NCBI GenBank assembly: GCA_033439685.1 | Contig: JAUEDM010000002.1 | Coordinates: forward strand, 1,364,001-1,428,000 | DNA length: 64,000 bases | Direction of reading: 5' to 3' | Source of the DNA: Apodospora peruviana | Taxonomy: Eukaryota > Ascomycota > Sordariomycetes > Sordariales > Lasiosphaeriaceae | Shown here: positions 10,641 through 20,726 of the stretch, one piece after another | How the letters are laid out: every line of letters starts with the position of its first letter | Numbering within the stretch: position 1 is the stretch's first letter | The notes under the pieces: model-generated | What the model was told of the DNA's origin: nothing | What the model saw: the letters and a program-made list of their open reading frames with translations, nothing else | Databases searched by the model: none | Made by a program: the position numbers and the translations under genes

Positions 10641-11688
10641 ATGTTAACAGTCAACACGCCGCCCGCTTGGCGAACCCCCCGAATGCCCCCGGTGCCCCGG
10701 CTGCTGCAGCGCCTCTTCGACTCCGTCCCCTTAGTCACATACGAAGCCAACGAGCTGCCCGCGCGGGCGCAGGTCTCTTCAGATGCAGAACTGCCAACGC
10801 TCTACGTGTTTGCCTCAGAAGAGGACGCCCGGCTGGGTGCGCCGAGTTTCAATCCAAGCTGTCTAAAGTGGCAGGTAAACCATACATACCCTTTCCTCTC
10901 CCATTTCCCCCTTTCCGCCCTCCCATAGTAACTCTTATGTTTCATGTATGTAAAAGACATTCCTCAAAATCTCCAACCTAAAATTCACCCTCCGACCATC
11001 GACAAACCACGCCTCACCAACGGGGTCTCTACCTTTCCTCTTGCCCCCACCACCATCTTCACCATCTGCAAAACGAAACCCGATCCCCGCAAGTAAACTA
11101 TACGACTACGCCCTCACCACTAATAATAACAGCACCAAATCGGTGCATCCCGTGCCCTCGTTACGACAAGAGGCGTATCAGTCGCTGATCGATTTGCCCC
11201 TGCGCAACGCATTCCTCTACACACTTTACCTTTCTCCAGAACATACTGCCCTGTTGGACAGGTTATACATCCAACCCGCCAGCTCATCAGATTTAGTTCA
11301 GTTAGCGCTACGACACCAGCTTATTCGGGCGGCAGAGGCTGAGATTCTGAAAAGTACTCACGCCACGTCGGGCGGTGCGGCTTTTGCTGGCGGGGTGGTT
11401 GATTCCGATGCAATATATAGAGAGGCGAGGGACGCGTTGGAAGCGCTGGCGAGTTTGTTAGCGCAAAGCGAGACGGGGTGGTTCTTCAACGAGAAAGAGC
11501 CGGGGTTGTTTGATGCGAGTGTTTTTGGGTATACGTATCTGATAGGAGAGTTTTTTGACCATCATGATGAAGGAGACAGGTCTTTAGGGAGGATGGTTAG
11601 ACAGACTGGGAATCGTGGGCTGGTGAGGCATCGCGACAAGCTTTTTGGGATGTTGTGGCCTGATCTTCTTGTTGGAAGACGGAAATGA
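10641..11688 (+). CDS. SAM35: Sam35/metaxin-like mitochondrial outer-membrane protein
   Basis: Two exons, 10641-10874 and 10957-11688, joined in phase 0 across an 82-nt intron. Product 321 aa. The join gives SCLKWQ-TFLKISNLKF followed by STNHASPTGSLPFLLPP, the glutathione-transferase-like N-terminal region of fungal Sam35 and metaxins. The C-terminal half is helical, with the conserved-looking FDASVFGYTYLIGEFF. In yeast Sam35 sits on the cytosolic face of the outer membrane, where the SAM complex recognises beta-barrel precursors. Sam37 is the alternative, but the start (VPRLLQRLFDSVPLVTYEAN) fits Sam35 better. Confidence 0.78.
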
Positions 11689-12251
11689 ATTTCCAAGAAT
11701 GTGGTGCTTGTTAACAGGCACGCATGAAAAGGGAGGTGTGTATAGATAATGAAATTGTAATTATACGAGTTGCGGCATACGCACTCTTTAAAACCCCCTA
11801 TTACCGGCGTGAGGACAGGTTCGGGTTGAGTCGCTAGCTTTTTGCTTTGATATGCAGTAGCTTCTTAAATCTGTTTATATGTGCTGAAGACCAGATGAGA
11901 GTAAGCTGTTATAGGGGAGGGATGGAGCAAATGTCTTGTTCATCTAAGCCGGGCATGTGGGTGAAGATCAGATGAGAACGCAGTTCAGATTATATAGTAC
12001 GAGTGAGCTACTGCCAACACCTCGACCTGAGATTATGTTCTGTTCACTCTGACCAGGAAGTTAATACCAGCATCAGACTAGTAGAAGAAGAAGGCTGTCT
12101 TATTCTATCCAGACAACACAGCCAGCCAAGGGCCGTCATAAAACCAGATCTACATATCTACAGAACACACCCAGCTAGCCAAGCCAAGGTATCCAACAGC
12201 CGCCTTTAAGGCTTTAACTTCCTATACAGGTCGACATCCAAGCCTGTCACC
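11689..12251. other. Intergenic between convergent 3' ends
   Basis: 3' regions of the Sam35 and transporter genes. Nothing else seen. Confidence 0.5.
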
Positions 12252-14218
12252 TCACCTCCTACTCCTACTCCTCGCCCAAAACTTCCACCACGGTGACCTA
12301 CCCCCTCCACTCAACCCATCTATCCTCCCACCCCCTCCTTCACCACCACCAGCCTCCATCATCTCCCGTTTAACAACCTGATCCATCCCCCGGACTCTCC
12401 AGAAATAAACCGGCACCCCGGCAACAACAAACGCAACCACAATCAACGTCTGCAGGGGTTGCGCAAACACCGCCCTGCTCAGCAGGAAAAGACTAACACA
12501 ACAGAAAATAATCGGCGTCGTGATCCACGTCCGGTACGGCCGCTCGAGCGTCGGTTCCTTAACCCGCAACACAATCAAGCCGAGCACAGTCACAAAGTAA
12601 AACGTGTACCCCGCCACCCCGTAGAACGTGAGCAGAGTCCCGAACTCGCCGACGAGCACGTAGGCGGCCGTCAACGCGGCGTTGAGCGAGAGCGCCGGGA
12701 TCGGCGTGAAAAACAGGCCCTTGTCCTCGTCTCCCACTAACCGCGCGAGCTTCTTGGCGAACCAGGAGCGCGTGCGCACCGTCGACAGCGATTCGTTCAT
12801 CTCGGCGGTGCCGCTGCCGATGCGCCCGAACAAGGCCGGGATGTAGCCCTCTTTCCCGGCCACGTAGACCAGGCGGCTGCTGGTGAAGGTAGAGCTGTTG
12901 AGGGCGCCGAAGCACGAGGCGCTGACGATCAGCGCGAGGATGAGCGACCCTACAGGCCCAAAGACTTTGGCGCCGAACATGACGGCTACCGTGTTGCTGG
13001 AGTTGATGGTCTCAAGAGGAAGAACGAGAAAGTAGGCGATGTTGGCGAGTATGTAGCTCACGATGACCAGCGGCATGGCGGTGTGTATTACGCGGGGCAG
13101 GTCCCGGCTGGGGTTGCGGAATTCCCCGACGACATAGTTGGTCTGCACCATAAAGTTAGCGAGAGATCGGAATATAACGAGATAGGGATGAAACTCACGT
13201 TATCCCACCCATCAAACGCCCAGAGCCCAGCATACAGCGCCACAGCCCAGGCCGACGCATCCATCTTGGTGCCCTCAAACCACTCGTGCGTCTTCCAGTC
13301 CAGATTCGCCTGACCCGAGTAAGAAAACCCCGTGGCGGCCACCACGATGCCGATAACAGTAACGCCGAGCAATGCGACAAACTTGAGAAACATGAGCATG
13401 TCGTTCACGCGCGTGCCCAGCCGCGTCGACACGCAGTTCATAAACGTAACCAGAAATAAGCCGACCAGGGCGACCGACTTGTTGATCCACGGGTTGATCG
13501 TCTCCGCCTCGGCGCCTATGAACGCCCGCACCAGGTACTCACCCATGATGATGGCGATGATGGCCGCACTACCAGGCTTCAACACCAGAACCGCCACCCA
13601 GGTGAACAGAAACCCAGCCAGCTCGCCAAAGATCTTGGAGAGGTACACCTGCGAGCCGCCATTCAAGGGAATCGCGCCGCCCAGCTCCGCGTAGCTCGCC
13701 GCACCGGTCCACGCCAGAATCCCCGCTATCACCCAGATGATGAGCGACGCACCCGGCGAGCCCACGTTGGAGTTGACCTGACTCGGCGACGAGAAGATAC
13801 CCGACCCGATGATTAGCCCAACTATTAGGGATAGTCCGTTCAGGTACGTCAGGGTCTTGTGTTTCTCCAGCGATCCGCCGCCGAGACCGCCGTTCGGATG
13901 AGCCGCCGTGGGCGCGCCGAGCGGGGCGTACCCGCCAGCGCCAGTGGTGGACGAGAGCGGGAAAAGGTTGGTCGCGAAGTCGAAGGTGGACGAGACGGAA
14001 AAGGAGCGGCTGTGGTACTCTGGCCGGCCGGCGGCGGCTGCGGGATTCCCACTGTCCAACGGGTCATCCTGCTCGAGGGAAAGTTTTCTGGAAGAAGATA
14101 TGCTCGGCCGCGAATCAGTTTCGGTGGTCGCTGGGCCGGGGCTGGAGCTTGCTAGGGATGCGAGTTCTAGCGAGTCGCGCCCGTCGGGGAGCAGGTTGTG
14201 TGAGTAGAGCGGCGGCAT
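12252..14218 (-). CDS. LAT-type amino-acid transporter
   Basis: Two exons, 14218-13199 and 13142-12252, joined in phase 0 over a 56-nt intron (donor GTGAGT, GCTAAC branch). Product 636 aa. About 120 N-terminal residues are cytosolic and Ser/Pro-rich. About 12 membrane segments follow, beginning SLIVGLIIGSGIFSSPSQV; the GSGIF motif is the substrate-binding loop of APC-superfamily carriers. The join restores WAFDGWDN-TNYVVGEFRNP, typical of LAT and MUP-type fungal permeases. The C-terminus is Gly- and Arg-rich. It probably imports neutral amino acids at the plasma membrane or vacuole; specificity cannot be read from the sequence. Divergent from the LeuRS gene. Confidence 0.87.
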
Positions 14219-15144
14219 TGTAAGTTGGCCGTTGTTGGGAGGGGTTCACGGCGGTCGGATGTGTTGTCGTGTGTGCGCCGTGAGACCTTCGGATCCTCCC
14301 CAGTACCAACAGATTGCGATTATTTGTTTTCTACGCCCCAGTTTCCCGCAGCGAGACCAGAAGCATTTCGGTAGGTTCACCGACTGATAGTTGGTATAGG
14401 CGTAAGCAATGTGACCAAGAGCACGGAGCGAAGACGGAATTTCGAGATGGAGGATCCAAGACAAGACGACACTGACGTCTCCCCAAGGTTAAGGATTAGG
14501 TATGTTGTATGTGGGAATTCGTCTTTCGTCAACGTGGCCGTCGGTCGTAAATTAAAAGAAAGGCGGGATGCCAATAAAGAGAGTCGGAAGTTAGCTATGG
14601 ACTTGTGGGAGAATTGAACTTCGAGGTCGGTGTCTTGTTTAAAGGGGTTCGTTTCATTAGCGCAGACTGGAGCACAAACAATGGAGAGGATGGAGACCCA
14701 GGGCAAGGTCCTGTCAAGGTGCGGAGCCCAGAACCAAGCATCAGCCAAGAGGCTGTCAAGTTCAGTGTGTTGTTTGGCCTCGCTGGTGTCAGTGGTCTGT
14801 GTCCCTGTGTCCCTGTGCCCCCATCCGACCCCACTTGGCGCTTGGCAGGTTTCCATTTGACTGGCTCCCGAGACCGACAGATCCCTTTAACCTCAAGCTG
14901 CAGTGCCGACGTTGCGTCGATCACCGGGCCGGCAGAGGTCCCCTACACTACTCCGTACTTGCCCCATTAAAAATCCCAGACCATCACCCACCAGGGCATG
15001 GAGCTTGACGCGCCAGGAGCTATTCGGAGCTCATCATCCCAAAAGGGTCAGTCACACATATTCCCAACGATGAGCAAATAAAGTCAAATAGCGAAGCAAA
15101 GACTTTATTTTCGCTCCTTCCTGGGCGTCAACAATGTGATCAGA
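14219..15144. promoter_or_regulatory. Divergent promoter, transporter / LeuRS
   Basis: 926 bp between divergent starts. A short TGTGTCCC tandem lies at about 14799-14821. Overlapping frames here look like chance. Confidence 0.45.
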
Positions 15145-18087
15145 ATGCCTTTAACTAGCGGGAGGAATATGGGCCGCTCGTTGCCCAATTTGGGCGTAGT
15201 GCGCTGCTCAATGCGCCGCCGGACTCTGGCTCCGAGTCACCCTTATACAATACATGCTTCTGTCGGCAAGGCAACATGGAGAAGTTATGCCGACATCAGC
15301 AGCAGCAGCAGCAACAGGAGTAAGCTCGACCTGGTTGCCCTCGACCAGAAATGGCGCCAAAAATGGGCTTCGATGCGGTCGTCGCCAGACTCTCACTCAA
15401 CCAAACAACAACACCCAGGGGGGGCAGACGAGAGCAAATATGTCTTGCCCATGTTTCCCTATCCCTCGGGCTCTCTACACCTTGGCCACCTCCGTGTCTA
15501 CACCATCGCCGACGTCGTTGCGCGCTTCTACTCCCTGCAAGGCCACAACGTGATGCTGCCCATGGGCTGGGACGCTTTTGGACTGCCCGCCGAAAACGCG
15601 GCCATAGAGCGGGGGATCAACCCGGCCGAGTGGACGAAGCAGAACATCGTCAAGATGAAGGAGCAGCTCGAGCTGATGAACGGATCATGGGACTGGTCTC
15701 GCGAGCTCGCCACGTGCGACCCGGCCTTCTACAAACACACACAAAAGATTTTTCTGCTTGCGCACGAGAAGGGCCTGGCCTACCAGACCGAAGCCGAGGT
15801 GAACTACGACCCCGTCGACAAGACGGTCCTCGCAAACGAGCAGGTCGACGCGAACGGGCGGTCCTGGCGGTCCGGCGCCAAGGTCGAGAAGCGCAACCTC
15901 AAGCAATGGTTCCTTCGCATCTCCGAGTTCCGGGAATCGCTGCTCAAAGACCTGGAGGTGCTGGCGGGGCATGGTGCCTGGCCTGAGAGGGTGCTGGCCA
16001 TGCAGAAGAACTGGCTGGGCAAGTCGCGCGGCGCGACCATCAAGTTCCCCATCATGGCTTTTGGTCAGGACGTCAACGCTGCCATTGAGGTGTTTACGAG
16101 TCGCCCAGACACTCTGTTCGGGGTGCAATATCTCGCGCTCGCGTCAACGCACCCGGTCGTCGCTCAGCTGGCCAAGAAAGACCCCGACCTGCAGGCTTTC
16201 CTCGACACGTTGCCAGGCTTGCCCCCCGATTCCAAGGTTGGGTATATGCTCCCGCACATCCGCGCCGTTAATCCCCTGGCGTACCACGAAGACACGCCCG
16301 AAGCGACTAAGAGATCGCTTCCCATCTACGTGGCACCTTACGTGCTTGGTGACTACGGTGAGGGGGCTGTCATGGGCGTACCCGGCCACGACGTCCGCGA
16401 CCATGCGTTCTGGAAAGAACACCACTACGACGAGCCTATCAGGTTCGTCCTGGCGGCGTCGGAAGACGAATCTATGACCGCAGTGCGAGCGAACGAGCCG
16501 TTCATCGATCACGGAATCATGACTGAACACAGCGGTCTCTACAAGGGAAAGTCGTCCAAAGAGGCCGGCGAGCAGATCATCTCCATGCTCGAGGGGGCGT
16601 CGCTAGCGAAGCCGGTTGAGAAATGGCGCCTCAGGGACTGGCTCATCAGTCGCCAGCGGTACTGGGGCGCGCCGATCCCCATTGTTCATTGCACGTCTTG
16701 CGGAGCGGTCCCGGTCCCGGACAAGGACCTGCCTGTCACGTTGCCCGAGGTCGACGGCCACTGGGCGGAAAGGAAAGCCGGCAACCCGCTCGAGACGCTG
16801 GACGAGTGGGTCAACACCAGCTGCCCGAAGTGCGGCGGCGCGGCCAAGCGTGACACCGACACCATGGACACGTTTGTCGACTCGAGTTGGTACTTTATGC
16901 GCTTCATCGACCCGCACAATGCGGTCAAGCCGTTTACGGCGGAGAAAGCGAAGGCCCTGCTGCCGGTCGATTTGTATATCGGCGGCGTTGAGCACGCCAT
17001 ATTGCATTTGTTGTATGCGAGGTTTATTTACAAGTTTTTGATGACAAGCTCGTCACTTATGCCTGAGAACCAAAATGGGGGTGAGGAGACATATGAGCCT
17101 TTCAAGCGGCTCATCACGCAGGGCATGGTGCACGGCAAGACGTACAGCGATCCGGCGACCGGCCGTTTTCTTAGACCGGACGAGGTCGACCTTACGGAAC
17201 CGTTGAGACCAAAAGTCGTCGTGACCGGCGAGACCGCGCTTGTCAGTTACGAAAAGATGTCCAAGTCCAAGTACAACGGCGTCGACCCGACGGACTTCAT
17301 CGCGCAGTACGGGGCCGATGCGACGCGCGCGCACATGCTTTTCCAGGCGCCCGTCAGCGAGGTTTTGGATTGGGACGAGGAGAAGATTGCCGGCGTCACA
17401 CGGTGGTTGGGCAGGGTGTATGATTTGGTATCGAGGGTTGCGCTGACGGCTAAACGGCAGCAGATGGCCCCTAATGAATACTTTGAGACGTGTGCTAGGA
17501 AAGGTGAAGGGTGGGACGCCAACGCTGCTGTGTGGTGGAACGTGCAGAAGACTATCGCGTCGGTCACGGTGTCGTACGAGAAGGTGTACACGCTCAACAC
17601 GGTCGTGTCGGACCTGATGATCCTCACCAATACTATCATTGATCATTTAAAAGACAACCAAACAAATGTGGTTATTCAGCGGGAGGCCGTGTCGGCGCTG
17701 GTGAGGATGATGGCGCCCATCACGCCTGCTTTTGCGGAAGAATGCTACAGTCTGCTTTCGGCTTCTGAGAAGGGATCTCTATTCTCAGATACGGGGGTGA
17801 CGAAATTCCCGGTGGTAGATGGGACCTTGGACTTGATAAAACCGAGGACGCAGACTTGTGCGGTGCAGGTGAACGGCAAGATGAGGGTCGCGGTGGAGAT
17901 TCCTTGCCCGCCGGAAGGTTTGGACGGTGAGAAACTGAAGCAGTGGTTGCTCGACGAGATTTATAAGACTGACGGGGCTCGGAAGAGGGTGCTGCCGCTT
18001 TTTGAGGATGCTCTTCTTCAGAAGGGGGCGAAGGTCCCGAAGGTTATTGTGATCAAGGAGGGCAGGCTGGTGAACTTTGTGTTGTAA
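15145..18087 (+). CDS. leu-5: Mitochondrial leucyl-tRNA synthetase
   Basis: Single-exon gene of 980 aa. The ATG at 15145 begins MPLTSGRNMGRSLPNLG, an Arg/Ser-rich mitochondrial presequence; the codon at 15136 in the same frame is GTG and was not used. The class I signature HLGH is at residues 112-115 within FPYPSGSLHLGHLRV, and KMSKS is at 704-708. Between them lie the editing domain with the T-rich and GVPGHDVRD elements, and a zinc-like CTSCG...CPKCGG segment. This is the bacterial-type LeuRS. Yeast NAM2 and Neurospora leu-5 are the orthologues; both charge mitochondrial tRNA-Leu and the fungal enzymes also help group I intron splicing. Confidence 0.95.
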   Translation: MPLTSGRNMGRSLPNLGVVRCSMRRRTLAPSHPYTIHASVGKATWRSYADISSSSSNRSKLDLVALDQKWRQKWASMRSSPDSHSTKQQHPGGADESKYVLPMFPYPSGSLHLGHLRVYTIADVVARFYSLQGHNVMLPMGWDAFGLPAENAAIERGINPAEWTKQNIVKMKEQLELMNGSWDWSRELATCDPAFYKHTQKIFLLAHEKGLAYQTEAEVNYDPVDKTVLANEQVDANGRSWRSGAKVEKRNLKQWFLRISEFRESLLKDLEVLAGHGAWPERVLAMQKNWLGKSRGATIKFPIMAFGQDVNAAIEVFTSRPDTLFGVQYLALASTHPVVAQLAKKDPDLQAFLDTLPGLPPDSKVGYMLPHIRAVNPLAYHEDTPEATKRSLPIYVAPYVLGDYGEGAVMGVPGHDVRDHAFWKEHHYDEPIRFVLAASEDESMTAVRANEPFIDHGIMTEHSGLYKGKSSKEAGEQIISMLEGASLAKPVEKWRLRDWLISRQRYWGAPIPIVHCTSCGAVPVPDKDLPVTLPEVDGHWAERKAGNPLETLDEWVNTSCPKCGGAAKRDTDTMDTFVDSSWYFMRFIDPHNAVKPFTAEKAKALLPVDLYIGGVEHAILHLLYARFIYKFLMTSSSLMPENQNGGEETYEPFKRLITQGMVHGKTYSDPATGRFLRPDEVDLTEPLRPKVVVTGETALVSYEKMSKSKYNGVDPTDFIAQYGADATRAHMLFQAPVSEVLDWDEEKIAGVTRWLGRVYDLVSRVALTAKRQQMAPNEYFETCARKGEGWDANAAVWWNVQKTIASVTVSYEKVYTLNTVVSDLMILTNTIIDHLKDNQTNVVIQREAVSALVRMMAPITPAFAEECYSLLSASEKGSLFSDTGVTKFPVVDGTLDLIKPRTQTCAVQVNGKMRVAVEIPCPPEGLDGEKLKQWLLDEIYKTDGARKRVLPLFEDALLQKGAKVPKVIVIKEGRLVNFVL

Positions 18088-18324
18088 AGGGGTAGGGAAG
18101 GCTTGCTTGGTGTGAAAATTTGTATTATTGTATTCTATGTATGTAGCATGACATCGGAGACGGGATATAAAGGGCGGAATGCCGTGGGGTCATTCGAGGT
18201 GTGTATTGATAGTCGGAGAATGCTTTAGATCCAGACGGTAAATGGACACTGCTTTGAGTTTATTTCTACTTTGGTGAATACCTACTTGACCTTCCTGCCT
18301 CCCTGTCCATAGCAGCCTGGTTAT

Positions 18325-20234
18325 CTAGCCAATGATCCTATCAAGGATATCCTTCCGCTCAAAATTCGTATTCCTCCATCGCGAGATGAAGTCATCTCTG
18401 TTGACTATCTCTCAAACAGATTAGCCAAGCATTCCTCAATGACTCTTGATCACAAAAAGACATGACCAGAAAGTATAGCTTACTATACCCTCCACAAATC
18501 CTCCTGACGCCCTGGAACGCGCTCCGGCCATGCAGAACACGCCAGTTATCGAAAACTATATCGCCATTCAGTCAATCCCCTTTTCCAACAACAATTCTAA
18601 AGGGAAACGCAAGCGACGTACTCAAAACCGACCCAGGCCTCAACTGAATCCAAACCTCGGTATCCTTCCTCCTCAAAATCTCATCCCACCTGCTCGCAGC
18701 AGCATACCACTCCTCGGGCGAAAACGGCTCTCCAAACGGCACCACCCCGCGATCATCATTATTCCACCTCACCCTTTTCAGTACATTCGTATCCTCGTCG
18801 ACCTCCAACACAGGATACCGTTTGTCGGGAGCGATCGTGATCCCCTCGTTTCCACTTGCATGCCACGGCAGTCTGACACTCTTCAACACATCGAACGAGC
18901 GACCGTCTTCCTCCCTCAATATCACGGCGGCCCGGAACCCATCCACGAGCAACGATTGCCCTCCTTCCGCACCTCCGGTGTGGGACAAGAGATGGAAAGC
19001 CTGCAGGCCGGCCGGATCACTGAAGTAGGTCGTGTCGGTGTGGGCGGGCAGCGCGAGGTTGGTGTAGGCGGTGTCGGCCATGGCCAGGTCAGGCGTGAAG
19101 TCGTAGAAGCCACCGTAATGAGTGACGCGGATGAAGGCGATGCGTTGCAACAAAGCCTCGGTCGCGGCTGGGGTATCGTAGGGGGTGTTGTTTACAAACA
19201 TGAAGCCGTGTTTTTTCTGGAGAACTTGGTTAGATGGTGTGAGGGACGGAGAAAAGGGAAATAAGTACTGACGATCTGGTTTGTGAGGACACCAACGTGA
19301 GACTCACTGTTCATGACGTCGTTGTAGTCTGCTGATGGGGGGTTTGAAGCTGCTTCGGCGCCCCAGTAGACTAGTCTGCCACTGTTAGTATATGGCTCAT
19401 ATATGGGTGGAAGTGAGAAACATACTGGATATCTTCAGGCTCACGCCGATCGGAACGTTGGTAGAACTCGAGGAACTTCCAGGGGTAATTACTGAGGTGG
19501 CCGTCGGACCCTGACAGACAGACAGACGTCTTAGCACAATGAATAGCTGTCATGGGAAGGATGCTGACATTGTATGTGAACCGCATCGTCACCCCATCGA
19601 ACCCTGTCCGGTTTGATATCGGCCGGTATCTAAGGCAGTGTCAACTAACTCCAACACATATCTGTGAGTGGAAGTATATTACTTCAAACGTATTAAAGTT
19701 GCGCTGCATCGTGTCCTGGTTCACGCACTTGTCGCAGCGGCAGTTATCACTTTCCGCACACACAAGTCAGACAACACACACGATGGAAGTTATCACTGAG
19801 ACCAACTCACCGCAGCCATAAATTCGGACTAATTCACATCCAAAATCAGTTAACAACACAGTCACTAAACCTAATAATATTACGGGGGGACTTGCAGCAC
19901 ACGACACTTAACATCCTGGGCGGCAGATTCGATCTTCAGTCCTTCGCCGACAACCTCTACTTTATTACGGTAGGACAGAGTCTTTGTTGATGATGAACGA
20001 TATGAAAGATGGGTTGGCCTTATAGAACAAAAATACTTGGTAAGCTGAATTTCTGGAGGACATAGAATTTTATGTTTGGGTCATACGCAGCTCAGTCATA
20101 GGACAACCGGAACTCACTCACCTGGCAGCTGTTATTGAACTTCTTGAACCGAACAACCTGGCCTCCTGGGCCGAAAGCCTGACCGTGGACGGCGGCTGCC
20201 GAAGGAGTGGTGAGAGAGTCCGTAAGGTTTTCAT
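18325..20234 (-). CDS. cbs-1: Trimethyllysine dioxygenase (carnitine biosynthesis)
   Basis: Ten exons: 20234-20122, 20018-19884, 19828-19811, 19749-19683, 19629-19569, 19510-19426, 19375-19273, 19216-18622, 18555-18484, 18404-18325. All phases agree and give 442 aa. The N-terminus MKTLRTLSPLLRQPPSTVRL looks like a mitochondrial presequence. Exons 3-4 build NLWLRDNCRCDKCVNQDTMQ, the zinc-binding N-terminal domain of TMLH and butyrobetaine hydroxylases. The Fe(II)/2-oxoglutarate site is His/Asp in LPAHTDTTYF plus the distal His in WRVLHGRSAF. TMLH hydroxylates trimethyllysine, the first step to carnitine. The sequence fits Neurospora TMLH better than butyrobetaine hydroxylase. Exon 3 is only 18 nt. 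Exon 1 is the least certain. Confidence 0.85.
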
Positions 20235-20726
20235 GGTTTTTGATATATAATTGACTGCTGAAATTCAAAAACACCCAAACGTCATCAACCTGGGTAATGT
20301 TTTGGTGAGATGAACCGTTACGGTTCCGCCTATCCGGGGAAACCCAGAGGCCCTCTAGAGGGGTATTGCGGATTTTGCGGGGTGCATAAAACCTCGGCAT
20401 CCAGAACAATGAAGTGGAATGCTCGCTAAACATCGCCGACGCTAGAATAGGCGGCTGGGCCAAGTTCTTAATATCATCACCACACTTCACACATAGATAT
20501 GCCTGATTATATCTATCATGTTGCCACATATAGAGATTAAAACAAGTCCATTACCTATCTGTTTACGCCCTTTACCACACATCACTTCCCCATACGTAAC
20601 CCCCCAACAAAAACAAAACAACACAGACCGACATGAAAACAGCCGACTCCGCTCCTTGCCTGACAAAATTGAGAGATCCTCCTTTTCACACCCCTTCAAG
20701 TTTACAGTACAATAAACCGGCGTTAT
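20235..20726. other. Promoter of the dioxygenase gene
   Basis: 492 bp between the dioxygenase start and the end of the PhoD-like gene on the same strand. No gene seen. Confidence 0.45.

Noticed and set aside
14377..14970. Frames of 109-159 codons in the transporter/LeuRS gap
   Set aside because: They overlap on both strands with similar quality and no domain, as expected of GC-rich promoter DNA.
15136..15144. Upstream GTG as LeuRS start
   Set aside because: The next codon but two is ATG in frame; eukaryotic initiation at GTG is not needed.
18530..19264. 244-codon plus-strand frame
   Set aside because: It lies opposite the dioxygenase exons, whose splice phases and motifs are convincing, so it is a shadow.
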